From the NCBI RefSeq assembly GCF_002101785.1, contig NZ_LQPJ01000070.1, forward strand, positions 62,001 to 126,000: DNA of 64,000 nt. The letters run 5' to 3'. The DNA comes from Mycobacterium palustre. GTDB lineage: Bacteria; Actinomycetota; Actinomycetes; Mycobacteriales; Mycobacteriaceae. The notes below the pieces were generated by a model. That model searched no databases. It was not told the DNA's origin and worked only from the letters and a program-made list of their open reading frames with translations. The position numbers were made by a program, and so were the translations under genes. Below, piece after piece: positions 19,704 through 31,720 of the stretch (the stretch's first letter is position 1; each line of letters opens with the position of its first letter).

Positions 19704-21191
19704 TTAAACCGTGGGAGCGGCCGGCAGCGGGCCCCGAGCCGCCTCGTAGGCGGCGCCGACCCGGTACAGCCGGTCGTCGGCCAGCGCGGGGGCCATGATC
19801 TGCAGCCCCACCGGCAGGCCGTCGTCCGGCGACAGCCCCGACGGCACCGACATGCCGCAGTGGCCGGCCAGGTTGAGCGGCAGGGTGCACAGGTCGAACA
19901 GGTACATCGCCAGCGGGTCGTCCACCTTCTCGCCGAGCGGGAACGCCGTGGTCGGCGTCGCGGGCGATACCAGCACGTCCACCGACCGGTAGGCCTCATC
20001 GAGGTCGCGGGCGATCAGCGTGCGCACCTTCTGCGCCTGGTTGTAGTAGGCGTCGTAATAGCCGGCCGACAGCGCGTAGGTGCCGATCATGATGCGCCGC
20101 TTGACCTCCGGGCCGAACCCGGCGGCCCGCGTCAGCGCCATCACCTCCTCGGCGCTGTGGGTGCCGTCGTCGCCGACGCGCAGCCCGTAGCGCATCGCGT
20201 CGAAGCGGGCCAGGTTGCTCGACACCTCCGACGGCAGGATCAGGTAGTAGGCGGCCAGCGCGTGGTCGAAATGGGGGCAGTCGACTTCGCTGACCTCGGC
20301 GCCCAAGCCGGTCAGCTTCTCGACGGCGGCCTCGAACGACGCCAGTACCCCCGGCTGGTAGCCCTCGCCGCGCAGCTGGCGCACCACCCCGACGCGCACG
20401 CCGCGCAGGTCACCGGCCGCGCCGGCCCGGGCGGCGCCGACGACGTCGGGCACCTCGGCGGCCAGGGAGGTCGAGTCGCGGCGGTCGTGCCCGGCGATCA
20501 CTTGGTGCAGCAGCGCGGTGTCCAGCACCGTGCGCGCGCACGGCCCGCCCTGGTCCAGCGACGACGCGCAGGCGACCAGCCCGTAGCGCGACACCGTGCC
20601 GTAGGTGGGCTTGACCCCGACGGTCGCGGTCAGCGCAGCCGGCTGGCGGATGGAGCCCCCGGTGTCGGTGCCGATGGCCAGCGGCGCCTGGAACGCGGCC
20701 AGCGCCGCCGCGCTGCCGCCCCCCGAGCCGCCGGGCACCCGGTCCAGGTCCCACGGGTTGCGGGTGGGGCCGTAGGCCGAGTTCTCCGTCGAGCTGCCCA
20801 TCGCGAACTCGTCCATGTTCGTCTTGCCCAGGATCGGGATGCCGGCCGCGCGCAGCCGCGCGGTGACCGTGGCGTCATAGGGAGAGCGCCAGCCTTCGAG
20901 GATCTTGGAGCCGCAGGTGGTCGGCATGTCGGTGGTGGTGAAGACGTCCTTGAGCGCCAGCGGCACCCCGGCCAGCGCCGAGGGCGGCGGCTCCCCGGCG
21001 GCCACGGCTTTGTCGACGGCCGCCGCCGCCGCCAGCGCCTCGTCGGCCGCCACGTGCAGAAACGCGTGGTACCGGTCGTCCGTTGCCTCGATCCGGTCCA
21101 GGCAGGCCCGGGTGATTTCCGTGGACGACAGCTCCTTTGCGGCGACCCGGGCGGCCAGCGTCGCGGCGTCGGAGCGGACGATCTCGTTCAC
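19704..21191 (-). CDS. gatA: Aspartyl/glutamyl-tRNA amidotransferase subunit A
   Basis: GatA is the glutaminase/amidase of the GatCAB complex and supplies ammonia for Gln-tRNA synthesis. The 495-residue amidase-signature enzyme shows the catalytic lysine in [12 protein letters not shown], the Gly/Ser-rich [17 protein letters not shown], and the Ser nucleophile region [13 protein letters not shown]: the Ser-cisSer-Lys triad. The GTG at 21191 overlaps the gatC stop by 4 bp (GTGA). In-frame sequence further upstream reads through gatC and is not part of the protein. Confidence 0.97.
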   Translation of the reverse strand: MNEIVRSDAATLAARVAAKELSSTEITRACLDRIEATDDRYHAFLHVAADEALAAAAAVDKAVAAGEPPPSALAGVPLALKDVFTTTDMPTTCGSKILEGWRSPYDATVTARLRAAGIPILGKTNMDEFAMGSSTENSAYGPTRNPWDLDRVPGGSGGGSAAALAAFQAPLAIGTDTGGSIRQPAALTATVGVKPTYGTVSRYGLVACASSLDQGGPCARTVLDTALLHQVIAGHDRRDSTSLAAEVPDVVGAARAGAAGDLRGVRVGVVRQLRGEGYQPGVLASFEAAVEKLTGLGAEVSEVDCPHFDHALAAYYLILPSEVSSNLARFDAMRYGLRVGDDGTHSAEEVMALTRAAGFGPEVKRRIMIGTYALSAGYYDAYYNQAQKVRTLIARDLDEAYRSVDVLVSPATPTTAFPLGEKVDDPLAMYLFDLCTLPLNLAGHCGMSVPSGLSPDDGLPVGLQIMAPALADDRLYRVGAAYEAARGPLPAAPTV

Positions 21192-21487
21192 TCGGCGTCC
21201 CCCAGGATCTGCGGGACGGCGAAGCGGCCGTCGACGGCCTCGGGCGCCTCGGCCAGCGCCTGTTGCTGGGTCAGGCACGGCGTCATCTCGTCGGGTCGCG
21301 TGACGTTGACGTCCTTGAGCGGGTTGTCGGTGGGCTCGACGCCGGTGACGTCGACGCCCTGGATCTGGCCGACGTGGGTCAGGATGGCGTCGAGTTGGCC
21401 GGCGTAGCTGTCGAGCTCGGCATCCGTCAACGCCAACCGGGCCAGGCGGGCGAGGTGCGCCACCTCGTCGCGAGAGATCTGAGACAC
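21188..21487 (-). CDS. gatC: Aspartyl/glutamyl-tRNA amidotransferase subunit C
   Basis: A 99-residue protein starting at GTG 21487 ([20 protein letters not shown]), the standard length for GatC. It wraps around GatA and stabilises the amidotransferase. It ends RFAVPQIL, the conserved tail of the family. It is first in gatC-gatA with a 4-bp overlap, and its start faces the divergent ACT-protein gene at 97 bp. Confidence 0.95.
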   Translation of the reverse strand: MSQISRDEVAHLARLARLALTDAELDSYAGQLDAILTHVGQIQGVDVTGVEPTDNPLKDVNVTRPDEMTPCLTQQQALAEAPEAVDGRFAVPQILGDAE

Positions 21488-21583
21488 GACCCGAAAGCCT
21501 ACCCAGCGCGCGCTTGGCGCTCGCCCGCCGGAGCGATGCAAACCGAAATGTTGCCGACACATCGCTGTGCAACAGTGTTGGCC

Positions 21584-22240
21584 GTGCCGTCCTACCTGTT
21601 GCGCATCGTGCTGGCCGACCGCCCCGGCAGCCTGGGGTCGCTGGCGGTGGCGCTCGGCTCGGTGGGGGCCGACATCCTGTCGCTGGACGTGGTGGAGCGC
21701 AGCGCGGGCTATGCGATCGACGACCTGGTCATCGAGCTGCCGCCGGGGGCGATGCCGGACCGGCTGATCACGGCGGCCGAGTCGCTGCCCGACGTCCGCG
21801 TCGACAGCGTCCGCCCACACACCGGGCTGCTGGAGGCCCACCGCGAGCTGGAGCTGCTCGACCATGTCGCCGCGGCCCGCGACAACGCCTCGCGGCTGCA
21901 GACGCTCGTCGATGAGGCGCCCAAGGTGCTGCGGGTCAGCTGGTGCACGGTGTTGCGCAACGAACACGGGGAGCCGCAGCGCCTCGCGGGCAGCCCGGGC
22001 GCCCCGGAAACGCCGGCGGATTCGGCCCCGTGGCTGCCGATCGAGCGGGCGGCGACGCTGGACGGCGCCGGCGAATGGGTGCCGGCGGCGTGGCGCGACC
22101 TGGACATCGCGATGGTCGCCGCGCCGCTCGGGGACCCGCACACGGCGGTGGTGCTGGGCCGCCCGGGCCCGGAGTTCCGTCCGTCGGAGGTGGCGCGGCT
22201 GGGCTACCTCGCCGGGATCGTGGCCACCATGCTGCGCTGA
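21584..22240 (+). CDS. ACT-domain protein (Rv3013-like)
   Basis: The 218-residue product starts at GTG 21584 ([20 protein letters not shown]), which opens an ACT domain over residues 3-70 ([19 protein letters not shown], then [10 protein letters not shown]). The second half is a GAF-like region ending [18 protein letters not shown] domains bind amino acids and control enzymes. With no catalytic domain attached, this is probably a stand-alone sensor; the ligand is unknown. Length and position match Rv3013. In-frame codons upstream lack conservation and overlap gatC. Confidence 0.85.
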   Translation: MPSYLLRIVLADRPGSLGSLAVALGSVGADILSLDVVERSAGYAIDDLVIELPPGAMPDRLITAAESLPDVRVDSVRPHTGLLEAHRELELLDHVAAARDNASRLQTLVDEAPKVLRVSWCTVLRNEHGEPQRLAGSPGAPETPADSAPWLPIERAATLDGAGEWVPAAWRDLDIAMVAAPLGDPHTAVVLGRPGPEFRPSEVARLGYLAGIVATMLR

Positions 22241-22305
22241 GCCGGCGCCTACCACCGCCGCGGGCCCTCATCCGCGTCTCGCGGCCGCGCTTCGGCGAAC
22301 GTTTT

Positions 22306-22911
22306 ATGGTAGGCATTGTGACCCAGATTTCCGATCGCACCGCCGGGTCATCGCTGTGGTCTCCTCGGGAGGCTGAGTTGTTGGCGGTGACGTTGCGGCT
22401 CCTGCAGGAGCACGGGTACGACGGGTTGACGGTGGACGCCGTCGCGGCCACCGCGCGCGCCAGCAAAGCCACGGTGTACCGGCGCTGGCCCTCCAAAGCC
22501 GAACTGGTGCTGGCAGCGTTCATCGAGGGCATCCGCCAGGTGGTCGTCGCACCCGACACCGGCACGCTACGGGGCGATTTGCTGCGGCTGGGTCAGGTGG
22601 TGTGCGAGCAGGCCGGCCAGCACGCCCGCACCATCCGCGCGGTGCTGGTCGAGGTGTCTCGCAACAGCGCGCTCAACGACGCGATGCATCAGTTTCTCGA
22701 TCAGCGGAAGGCCTTGGTCGCGCACATCCTGCGGCAGGCCGTCGAGCGGGGCGAGATCGGCGAGGCCGCCCCCAGCGACGAACTCTGGGACCTGCTGCCC
22801 GGCTACCTCATCTTTCGGTCGGTCATGGCCAACCGGCCGCCCACCCAACGCACCGTGGAGGCCCTGGTCGATGAGGTGATCATCCCCGCCCTGACGCGCC
22901 CTGGCGGATAA
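22306..22911 (+). CDS. TetR-family transcriptional regulator, adjacent to mmpS/mmpL
   Basis: The 201-residue protein has an N-terminal TetR helix-turn-helix (DGLTVDAVAATARASKATVYRRW, about residues 44-66) and an all-helical ligand domain with the TetR_C-type RAVLVEVSRNSALNDAM region. It lies 122 bp upstream of mmpS-mmpL on the same strand, and the gap holds a perfect 14-bp palindrome next to a promoter. Repression of the transporter is therefore the simplest role. A GTG at 22318 (VTQISDRT) is an alternative start; neither start has a strong ribosome site. The block is absent at this position in M. tuberculosis. Confidence 0.85.
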   Translation: MVGIVTQISDRTAGSSLWSPREAELLAVTLRLLQEHGYDGLTVDAVAATARASKATVYRRWPSKAELVLAAFIEGIRQVVVAPDTGTLRGDLLRLGQVVCEQAGQHARTIRAVLVEVSRNSALNDAMHQFLDQRKALVAHILRQAVERGEIGEAAPSDELWDLLPGYLIFRSVMANRPPTQRTVEALVDEVIIPALTRPGG

Positions 22912-22964
22912 CGACATTCGCTAACCGAATGCCCGGCGGGCGGCCGGTGCGCCCCGGCCGATGT

Positions 22965-23008
22965 AGACGGTACCGTCTCTTGTCCTGGCCGGTCCCGTAC
23001 CGTACTGT
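22965..23008 (+). promoter_or_regulatory. Candidate mmpS-mmpL promoter with TetR operator
   Basis: AGACGGTACCGTCT at 22965-22978 is a perfect palindrome. Immediately after it comes TTGTCC (22980-22985) and, 17 bp further, TACTGT (23003-23008): a SigA-like -35/-10 pair placing the start of transcription near 23015, about 20 nt before the mmpS GTG. A related GTACCGTAC lies at 22997-23005 between the boxes. A repressor bound at the palindrome would block the -35. Confidence 0.7.
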
Positions 23009-23033
23009 CAAGCTGTCGATCGAAAGGCCAACG

Positions 23034-23480
23034 GTGAGCAGGATGTCAGTCACCACTGGGGTCAGGCGGTGGTGGATAGCGCTGGTCGTCGTCGTGGTCG
23101 CGGCCGTCGCGTCGTTCTGCATCTATCGACTCCACGGGGTCTTCGGGTCGCACAACAATACGTCGGCCGCCAGCGGCGCCTCGGAACAGACCGAGCCGTT
23201 CAATCCCAAACACATTACCCTTGAGGTCTTTGGCGACCCGGGGGCGGTGGCAACGATCAATTACGTGGACACCAATGTTCAGCCGCGGCAGGTCTTGAAC
23301 GCGCCCCTGCCGTGGTCCTTAACCATGGTCACGACGCAGCCCGGAGCATTCAGCAACCTTGTGGCACAAGGCAATAGCGATTCCCTTGGCTGTCGCATCC
23401 TGGTGGACGGCGAAGTGAAGGACGAAAGGATCGTCAACGAAGTGAACGCCTACACCTTTTGCCTGGTGAAGTCCGCATGA
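23034..23480 (+). CDS. MmpS-family accessory membrane protein
   Basis: The 148-residue protein has one N-terminal transmembrane helix ([19 protein letters not shown], residues ~14-32) and a periplasmic beta-rich domain ([19 protein letters not shown], then a late [17 protein letters not shown]) typical of MmpS. MmpS proteins work with MmpL transporters in export of siderophores, lipids or drugs. The GTG at 23034 has AAAGG 6 nt upstream and is favoured over ATG 23043. The stop overlaps the mmpL start by 4 bp. Confidence 0.92.
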   Translation: MSRMSVTTGVRRWWIALVVVVVAAVASFCIYRLHGVFGSHNNTSAASGASEQTEPFNPKHITLEVFGDPGAVATINYVDTNVQPRQVLNAPLPWSLTMVTTQPGAFSNLVAQGNSDSLGCRILVDGEVKDERIVNEVNAYTFCLVKSA

Positions 23481-26389
23481 GCGACCCAGACGCCCCGCGC
23501 CCTGCCGTGGCGCACGCGATCCGCCGGCTTTCGGTGCCGATCCTGCTGCTCTGGGTGGGGCTGGCCGCCATCGCCAATATCGCGGTGCCGAACCTGGAAG
23601 ACGTCGCCAAAGCGCACAACGTGTCCCTGAACTCCCCCGATGCGCCGTCGTTTCAGGCGATGCGACGCATCGGCAAAGTGTTTCGCGAGTTCGACTCCGA
23701 CAGCGCGGCCATGATCGTGCTGGAAGGCGACAAACCGCTGGGCGCTGACGCGCACCGGTTCTACGACTCCTTGGTGCGCAAACTCGAGCAAGACACCAAG
23801 CATGTGGAGCACGTCCAGGACTTCTGGGGAGATCCGCTGACGGCGGCGGGCTCGCAAAGCAAGGACGGCAAGGCCGCCTACGTTCAGGTGTATCTCGCCG
23901 GTAACCAGGGCGATGCCCTAGCCAACGAGTCCGTCGACACGGTCCGCCAGATCGTGGCTCATACGACGCCGCCACCCGGCGTCAAGGCCTACGTGACCGG
24001 CGCGGCGCCGCTGGTGGCCGATCAGTTCGAAGTCGGTAGCAAAGGCACCTTCAAGGTCACGATCATCACCGTCTTGGTGATTCTGGCGATGCTGTTGTGG
24101 GTCTACCGTTCGTTCGTCAACTCGATCGTGGTGCTGGCGGCGGTCATCATCGAAATGGCCGCGGCCCGGGGCGTGGTCGCGTTTTTGGGAAGCGTCGGGT
24201 TGATCGGGCTGTCGACCTATTCGACGAATCTGCTCACCCTGCTGGTGATCGCCGCCGGGACGGACTACGCCATATTCTTTCTCGGCCGTTACCACGAGGC
24301 ACGGCACGACGGGCAGGACCGCGAAACCGCCTTTTACACCATGTATCGCGGAACCGCCCACGTGGTCTTGGGCTCGGGCCTTACCGTTGCCGGCGCGGTG
24401 TTCTGTTTGCGCTTCACCCGGCTGAATTATTTTCAGAGCCTGGGGATTCCCGCCGCGCTAGGCATCCTGGTCGCGCTGGCGGCCGCCCTCACCCTGGCCC
24501 CCGCCGTGATCGCCGTGGGCGGTCTGTTCGGGCTCTTCGACCCCAAGCGCAGGGTCGCGACCCGGGGGTGGCGGCGCATCGGCACCGCGATCGTCCGCTG
24601 GCCCGGACCGATTCTGGTGGTGGCTACCGCGGTAGCGCTCATCGGTTTGCTCGCCCTGCCCGGCTACAAGACGAACTACGACGCCCGTGCCTACATGCCC
24701 GCCAGTGCGCCCGCCAACATCGGATATGCGGCTGCCGAGCGCCATTTTTCCCAGGCCCGGCTGAATCCCGAACTGCTGATGATCGAAACCGATCACGACA
24801 TGCGGAATCCGGCCGACATGATCAATTTGGAAAGGGTCGCAAAAGCCATCGCCCACCTGCCCGGCATCGCCCAAGTGCAGTCGATGACCAGGCCCCTGGG
24901 AACGCCGATCGAACACACGTCGTTGGCTTTTCAGATCAGCGCGGGCAGCATCGGCAACATCGAGAACCTGCAGTACCAAAAAGAGCGCGCGGAGGACATA
25001 CGGAAGCAGGCCGACACGCTAAGAGACACCATCAGCATTTTGAACCGGCAGTATTCGCTGCAAAAAGACCTCGCGGCCTCAACCCACGACGAGACCCAGA
25101 GCTTCCACGACACGATCGCCACCATTAACGAGCTGCGCGACAAGATCGCGAATTTCGACGATTTCTTCCGGCCGATTCGCAGTTACTTCTACTGGGAAAG
25201 GCACTGCTATGACATTCCCGCATGCTATGCGCTCAGGTCCGTCTTCGACGCGCTCGACGGCATTGATCAGCTCAGCGCGCAGTTCGAAAAGCTCACCGCC
25301 AGCCTGGACAAATTGGATGCGGGCCAGCAGAAGCTGGTGACGCTGCTGCCGCCCCAGATCGCCGACCAGGAGAAGAACCTGGGACTGACGCTGTCCAACT
25401 ACGCCACCAATTTCGGGATCAATGCCCAGACGCGAGCTAACACCGACACGGCGACCGCCCTGGGGCAGGCCTATGACGCCGCGAAGAACGACGACTCCTT
25501 CTACATGCCCCCGGAGGCTTTCCAAAACCCCGAGTTCCAGCGGGGTTTGAAAATGTTCCTCTCGCCGGATGGCAAGGCCGCCCGCATGATCATTTCCCAC
25601 GAGGGGGATCCCGCCACCCCCGAAGGCATCTCGCATATCGACCCGATTCGGGAGGCGGCGAAACAAGCCGTGAAAAACACTCCCCTCGGGGACTCGAACA
25701 TTTATCTCGCCGGCACCGCGGCGACCTATAAGGACATCGCCGACGGCGCCAAGTACGACCTCATGATCGCCGGGATAGCCGCGCTGAGCCTGATTTTGAT
25801 CATCATGCTGATCATCACCCGCAGCCTGGTCGCCGCGATCGTCATCGTCGGCACGGTGGCGCTTTCGTTGGGCGCCTCTTTCGGGCTTTCGGTGCTGATT
25901 TGGCAGGACGTTTTGGGTATCAAGCTGTACTGGATTTGCCTTGCGCTGTCGGTCATCATCCTCTTGGCGGTGGGGTCCGACTACAATTTGTTGCTGATCT
26001 CCCGGTTCAAAGAGGAAGTCCGCGCCGGCTTGAACACCGGCATCATCCGTGCGATGGCGGGCAGCGGGGCGGTGGTGACGTCAGCCGGCCTGGTGTTCGC
26101 CTTCACCATGTCGTCCTTCGTGTTCTCCGCTTTGTTGGTGCTGGGCCAAGTCGGTACCACGATCGGCCTAGGGCTGCTGTTCGACACGCTGATCGTGCGT
26201 TCGTTTATGACGCCGTCCGTCGCCGCGCTGCTCGGCCGGTGGTTCTGGTGGCCCCAGCGCGTGCGCCCCCGCCCCGCCAGCAGCATGCTTCGCCCGTACG
26301 GGCCGCGTTCGGCGGTTCGCCAACTGCTGCTCTGGGAGGACGGAGACCCCGCGGTGGCTTTCGACTCGTCGCGCGCGGGCCGGCCCTGA
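23477..26389 (+). CDS. MmpL-family RND transporter
   Basis: A 970-residue RND protein with about twelve membrane helices and two large periplasmic domains. The conserved proton-relay Asp-Tyr pairs are present in both halves: [21 protein letters not shown] and [20 protein letters not shown]. The second periplasmic loop contains a long helical hairpin and a two-cysteine [14 protein letters not shown] segment, as in the MmpL4/5-like group. The presence of mmpS supports that group. The cargo cannot be assigned; siderophore or drug export is possible. By eye, the block uses more A/T-ending codons than neighbouring genes. It is co-transcribed with mmpS (ATGA overlap). Confidence 0.93.
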   Translation: MSDPDAPRPAVAHAIRRLSVPILLLWVGLAAIANIAVPNLEDVAKAHNVSLNSPDAPSFQAMRRIGKVFREFDSDSAAMIVLEGDKPLGADAHRFYDSLVRKLEQDTKHVEHVQDFWGDPLTAAGSQSKDGKAAYVQVYLAGNQGDALANESVDTVRQIVAHTTPPPGVKAYVTGAAPLVADQFEVGSKGTFKVTIITVLVILAMLLWVYRSFVNSIVVLAAVIIEMAAARGVVAFLGSVGLIGLSTYSTNLLTLLVIAAGTDYAIFFLGRYHEARHDGQDRETAFYTMYRGTAHVVLGSGLTVAGAVFCLRFTRLNYFQSLGIPAALGILVALAAALTLAPAVIAVGGLFGLFDPKRRVATRGWRRIGTAIVRWPGPILVVATAVALIGLLALPGYKTNYDARAYMPASAPANIGYAAAERHFSQARLNPELLMIETDHDMRNPADMINLERVAKAIAHLPGIAQVQSMTRPLGTPIEHTSLAFQISAGSIGNIENLQYQKERAEDIRKQADTLRDTISILNRQYSLQKDLAASTHDETQSFHDTIATINELRDKIANFDDFFRPIRSYFYWERHCYDIPACYALRSVFDALDGIDQLSAQFEKLTASLDKLDAGQQKLVTLLPPQIADQEKNLGLTLSNYATNFGINAQTRANTDTATALGQAYDAAKNDDSFYMPPEAFQNPEFQRGLKMFLSPDGKAARMIISHEGDPATPEGISHIDPIREAAKQAVKNTPLGDSNIYLAGTAATYKDIADGAKYDLMIAGIAALSLILIIMLIITRSLVAAIVIVGTVALSLGASFGLSVLIWQDVLGIKLYWICLALSVIILLAVGSDYNLLLISRFKEEVRAGLNTGIIRAMAGSGAVVTSAGLVFAFTMSSFVFSALLVLGQVGTTIGLGLLFDTLIVRSFMTPSVAALLGRWFWWPQRVRPRPASSMLRPYGPRSAVRQLLLWEDGDPAVAFDSSRAGRP

Positions 26390-26401
26390 GAGCGTCGTCA
26401 T

Positions 26402-26857
26402 ATGAGCCTTTTCGGTTATCTGGCCATACTCGCCGGCGTGGGCATACCGGTCTTCGGCACGTTGTTCTATGCCTTCTCGCAACGGATCATGCGACGCGAA
26501 TCCGCCCCGATCAGCGAAGAAATCGGCGGCGCCGCGAAAGTCCTCAATAAATTGCGCCGCGGGGAACCGATGTCCAACGACGAGCTGGATTACGCGAGGC
26601 AAGTCATCGCGGATCGCAGTTCCCCGATGGCGTTTTCCATCCCCGCCACCGTCTTCAGCCTGGGATGCTTCTATGTGTTCGGCAACCTCGAACTGCACGG
26701 CATACATTCGCTCCGGATCTATATCGGATTGGGCCCGATGCTGGGCAGCATAAGCCTCACCATTCGGCTGCTGCGGACCGCGAGCCTGAAAAGGCGTCTG
26801 CGCAACGTTGCGCCGGTGGATCAGAGCGCCCATGCCGGTCGGCAGCCCGTGTCGTAG
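26402..26857 (+). CDS. Small membrane protein of the mmpL block, unknown function
   Basis: A 151-residue protein starting at ATG 26402, 12 bp after the mmpL stop. It has three hydrophobic segments (about residues 5-25, 75-95 and 100-122) and a charged cytoplasmic stretch (SEEIGGAAKVLNKLRRGEP, then MSNDELDYARQVI). I do not recognise a named family. The tight spacing suggests it is the third gene of the mmpS-mmpL operon and may assist the transporter. Confidence 0.75.
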   Translation: MSLFGYLAILAGVGIPVFGTLFYAFSQRIMRRESAPISEEIGGAAKVLNKLRRGEPMSNDELDYARQVIADRSSPMAFSIPATVFSLGCFYVFGNLELHGIHSLRIYIGLGPMLGSISLTIRLLRTASLKRRLRNVAPVDQSAHAGRQPVS

Positions 26858-26893
26858 CGCCCACGAAAGGCTTCCCGCGACGTCTCGGCCGAG

Positions 26894-28990
<2,097 letters not shown>

Positions 28991-29043
28991 CTATCGGAGC
29001 GCGCCGACGGGCCCGGCCGCCGCGTTCGCGGAGACGTAAACGC

Positions 29044-29370
29044 TCAGTCCTCTTCCACGTAGGCCCGCAACCGCTCCACCGCGGCGTCCCACCGGCGCGA
29101 CAGCTGGGTGAGGTAGTCGCTGGCCCGGGCCAGCGGCTCGGTCTGCACCGTCCACACGCGTTCGCGGCCGCGCCGGCTGCTGGTGACCAGCCCGGCGTCC
29201 TCCAGCAGCGCCAGGTGCTTGCTCGCGGCTTGCCGGGTGACCGGAATCTCGCCGCTCACCTGCGACGTCGAGCTGGGGCCCAGTTCGCACAGCCGCACGA
29301 CGATGCGCAGCCGGTTGGGATCGCCGAGCGCGCTGAAAAAGGGGTGCAGCGGCGCGCCGACGGGGCTCAT
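29044..29370 (-). CDS. ArsR-family winged-helix regulator
   Basis: A 108-residue ArsR-type protein: the HTH spans about residues 12-70 (FFSALGDPNRLRIVVRLCE, then TRQAASKHLALLEDAGLV). The metal-binding cysteines of true ArsR/SmtB sensors are not evident, so it is more like the metal-free type paired with SRPBCC proteins. The ATG at 29370 overlaps the stop of the upstream SRPBCC gene by 4 bp. Two copies of a GCAACC-N4-GGTTGC palindrome lie just before that gene and are likely autoregulatory sites. The frame stays open far upstream but only as a shadow. Confidence 0.88.
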   Translation of the reverse strand: MSPVGAPLHPFFSALGDPNRLRIVVRLCELGPSSTSQVSGEIPVTRQAASKHLALLEDAGLVTSSRRGRERVWTVQTEPLARASDYLTQLSRRWDAAVERLRAYVEED

Positions 29371-29852
29371 ACCCGGGCGTCTTCCAGGTACCGGCGCACC
29401 AGGTCGGTTTGGATGGCCCAGCCCTCGGAGTTGGACTCGAAGGCCGACGTGCGGCGCGCCTCGGGGATGGCGTCGAAGCCGGATTCGGTGATGGTGAGCA
29501 GCACACCGTCGGGCGTCTCGGACAGGGCGAACTCGACCAGCGTGGTGGCGCCCCCGTCGACGTCCGGGTCGCCCGCGCACGGCTGCCAGCGGTAGGCGAA
29601 GCGTCGCGGCGGTTCGATGGCGACGACGTGCCACGTGGTGCTCACCCCCGCGTGCGGTTCCTGACGCCGGGCGACCTCCTCGTCGACGGTGGTCGGGGTG
29701 ATCGTCGCGGTGACGGGCCGGCCGGCGACGAACGGCCCGTCGAAACGCACCCCGAACCAGCGGCCGAACTCCTCGGCGTCGCTGATGGCCCGCCACACCC
29801 GCTCCAGCGGCGCGCGCAGCAGTACTTGCTTCTCGATGCGATCGGTGCTCAT
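29367..29852 (-). CDS. SRPBCC (AHSA1-like) protein paired with ArsR regulator
   Basis: A 161-residue START/Bet v1-fold protein of the AHSA1/ATPase-activator-like group: it opens IEKQVLLRAPLERVWRAISD and contains FGRWFGVRFDGPFVAGRPV and a late SGFDAIPEARR. Such proteins bind hydrophobic ligands, and many bacterial operons couple one to an ArsR regulator as here. The ATG at 29852 has AGGAGG 6 nt upstream; the sequence before it is not coding. The ligand is unknown. Confidence 0.85.
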   Translation of the reverse strand: MSTDRIEKQVLLRAPLERVWRAISDAEEFGRWFGVRFDGPFVAGRPVTATITPTTVDEEVARRQEPHAGVSTTWHVVAIEPPRRFAYRWQPCAGDPDVDGGATTLVEFALSETPDGVLLTITESGFDAIPEARRTSAFESNSEGWAIQTDLVRRYLEDARV

Positions 29853-29854
29853 AT

Positions 29855-29916
29855 GCAACCTCCTGGTTGCCTGTCACTACACCACACCGCGGGCCAACGC
29901 GCAACCGTTTGGTTGC
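29855..29916 (-). promoter_or_regulatory. Twin palindromes, candidate ArsR operators
   Basis: GCAACC-TCCT-GGTTGC (29855-29870) and GCAACC-GTTT-GGTTGC (29901-29916) share identical 6-bp arms and a 4-bp spacer, 46 bp apart. The proximal copy covers the ribosome-binding site of the SRPBCC gene. The distal copy lies where a promoter would be and abuts the end of the MetE-like gene. Pairs of such sites suit a dimeric winged-helix repressor. The distal copy is followed by a T-run on the plus strand, but no plus-strand gene precedes it. Confidence 0.72.
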
Positions 29917-29921
29917 GTTTT

Positions 29922-30947
29922 TTAGATCGCGTCGGGGTCCTCGGCGAACGCGTCGGCGGCCTTGCGGGCAAGCGCGATCGCGGTGCGTGCCCACTGCGGC
30001 GTCGCGCCCGCCAGGCCGCACGCGGGGGTGAGGCCGATCCGGTCGCGCAGCGCCGAGCGCTCGAACCCGAGGCGATCGGTCACCGCGACCACCGCGCGCG
30101 CCACCTCCTCCGCCGAGGGTCGCCGCTCCGGGGCGACGGAGTCGACCACGCCGAGCATGACAGTCCGGCCCGATTCGACGAACGCGGCCACGCCGTCCAG
30201 GTCCGGCGCGCGCAGCGTCGACGCCGCCACGGATATCGCACCAATTGTGCTGCGCTGCAACAACTCCCACGGCACTTCGGGGTCGCAGCAATGCAGCAGC
30301 ACCTCGCCGCCCACGGTCGCCACGCAGGCGTCGAGCAGCGTGACGGCCACGGCCTCGTCGAGCGCGGCCACGGGGCTCAGCGACGTCACCCCGGAGAGCC
30401 GGCCCCCCAAGGCCGCCGGCAGCGACGGCTCGTCGAGCTGCACCACCACCGGGGTGTCGAGGCGGCGAGCCAGCGCCGCGCGGTGCGCGGCCACGCCCTC
30501 GGACAGCGACGCCGCCAGGTCGCGCACGGCCCCCGGATCGGTGATGGCCCGGTGGCCGTTGGCCAGCTCGAGCCCGGCGGCCAGCGTGATGGGGCCGGGG
30601 GCCTGCACCTTCACCACGCGCCCGCCGCCGCGGAGCCCGCCGGTCTCCCAGGCCTCCTCGAGCGCATCCATGTCCTCGTCGAGGAGGCTGACAGCGCGGC
30701 GGGTCACCGCCCCGGGCCGCGCGGCGATGCGGTAGCCGCGCGGCACGGTGTCGATGGCCACGTCGATTAGCAGCGCGCCGGCCCGCCCGAGCAGGTCGGC
30801 GCCCACCCCCCGGGCGGGCAGCTCGACGAGGTGGGCCAGCGCGTCCGCCAACTCGCCGACGACCACCTCGGCGGCCTGCCGCGCGGCGGTGCCGGGCCAG
30901 GACCCGATGCCGCTGGCCGTGGCGAACGGGTGCGCGAAAGCACTCAC
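29922..30947 (-). CDS. MetE-like (UROD/MetE fold) protein, Rv3015c-like
   Basis: The 341-residue protein resembles the C-terminal catalytic barrel of cobalamin-independent methionine synthase. It contains VVVQLDEPSLPAALGG, a zinc-ligand-type HCC cluster in GGEVLLHCCDPEVPW, and the terminal GLTPACGLAGATPQWA loop with another Cys. It lacks the N-terminal half of MetE, as archaeal and short forms do. The methyl donor and acceptor are unknown. The ATG at 30947 is well placed. It lies upstream of the ArsR unit on the same strand and is divergent from lpqA. Confidence 0.8.
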   Translation of the reverse strand: MSAFAHPFATASGIGSWPGTAARQAAEVVVGELADALAHLVELPARGVGADLLGRAGALLIDVAIDTVPRGYRIAARPGAVTRRAVSLLDEDMDALEEAWETGGLRGGGRVVKVQAPGPITLAAGLELANGHRAITDPGAVRDLAASLSEGVAAHRAALARRLDTPVVVQLDEPSLPAALGGRLSGVTSLSPVAALDEAVAVTLLDACVATVGGEVLLHCCDPEVPWELLQRSTIGAISVAASTLRAPDLDGVAAFVESGRTVMLGVVDSVAPERRPSAEEVARAVVAVTDRLGFERSALRDRIGLTPACGLAGATPQWARTAIALARKAADAFAEDPDAI

Positions 30948-31033
30948 CGCCCAACCGTATTCGACCCGGTGCCGGATGCCGGTCGCCAGGGGTGTGCCCG
31001 GCGGGTAGGTTCAAGCCGAAGAAGGTGCGAACG

Positions 31034-31687
31034 GTGTGGGGCGTGGCAAGACAGACAGGGCGGCGGCTGCTGCTGTGCGGGTGGGGCGCCGTGCTGTTGG
31101 CGGCGGCATGCACCCGGGTGGTCGACGGCGCGGCGTTGCCCGGTTTCGGCCCCGGCGCAAAGGGCGTGCGCGGCGTGAACGTCGACACCATCCTGCTCGA
31201 CCAGTCGCGGATGCGCGCCATCACCGGCGCCGGTGAGCACCTGACAATCATTCCCTCGATGGACGGCAACCGCCCGGTGGACATCGACGCCCTCGCCGAG
31301 AGCACGCCGCGGGAGTGCCGATTCCTCTATGCGGAGACCGCGACCTTCGGGCCGGACGTCGAGGAATTTCACAAGACCACCTTCCAGGACCCGCCCGCCG
31401 GCGCGCTGATCTCCGAGGGCGCCGCGGCCTACCCCGACGCCGACACCGCGCGGCGCGCGTTCGCCGCCCTGGTGCGCACCGTCGGCGACTGCGCGGGCGG
31501 CTCGGCCGGCCAGCTGCTCGTCGGCGACTGGACCGCCAAGACCAGCACCCTGCACCTGGGACCCGGCGGGTGCGGCCGCGACTACCGGGTCGCCTCGGTG
31601 GCCCTGCTGGAGGTCACGTTCTGCGGCTTCCCGCAATCGGTGTCCGACATCGTGATGACCAACATCGCCGCCAACGTTCCGGCCTAG
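31034..31687 (+). CDS. lpqA: Lipoprotein LpqA-like, PknH-type extracellular sensor fold
   Basis: The 217-residue product has a signal sequence and lipobox LLAAAC (Cys ~20). A domain resembling the extracellular sensor of kinase PknH follows, with paired cysteines (ECRFL, DCAGG, GGCGRD, VTFCGF) likely forming two disulphides. It should be anchored outside the membrane. The GTG at 31034 has GAAGAAGG about 8 nt upstream; GTGs at 31025 and 31043 are also in frame. The position is that of Rv3016. Its stop codon lies within the CTAG that begins a dispersed repeat (31684). Confidence 0.82.
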   Translation: MWGVARQTGRRLLLCGWGAVLLAAACTRVVDGAALPGFGPGAKGVRGVNVDTILLDQSRMRAITGAGEHLTIIPSMDGNRPVDIDALAESTPRECRFLYAETATFGPDVEEFHKTTFQDPPAGALISEGAAAYPDADTARRAFAALVRTVGDCAGGSAGQLLVGDWTAKTSTLHLGPGGCGRDYRVASVALLEVTFCGFPQSVSDIVMTNIAANVPA

Positions 31688-31720
31688 TGGCGATCGCAAG
31701 CGCGGTGGAGCCGGGCGCAG
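31684..31720. repeat. Single copy of the dispersed CTAG-bordered repeat
   Basis: From CTAG at 31684 the sequence GTGGCGATCGCAAGCGCGG TGGAGCCGGGCG is related to the 55-bp units at 3651 and 58435 (complement). It begins exactly at the lpqA stop. Only about 37 bp are recognisable. Confidence 0.65.

Noticed and set aside
29901..29920. Reading the distal GCAACC palindrome plus T-run as a rho-independent terminator
   Set aside because: The T-run follows on the plus strand, but the only gene ending there is on the minus strand.
29044..31305. A 753-codon minus-strand frame
   Set aside because: Only its last 108 codons (ArsR) are protein-like; the rest is Arg/Gly/Ala-rich shadow of the SRPBCC and MetE-like genes.
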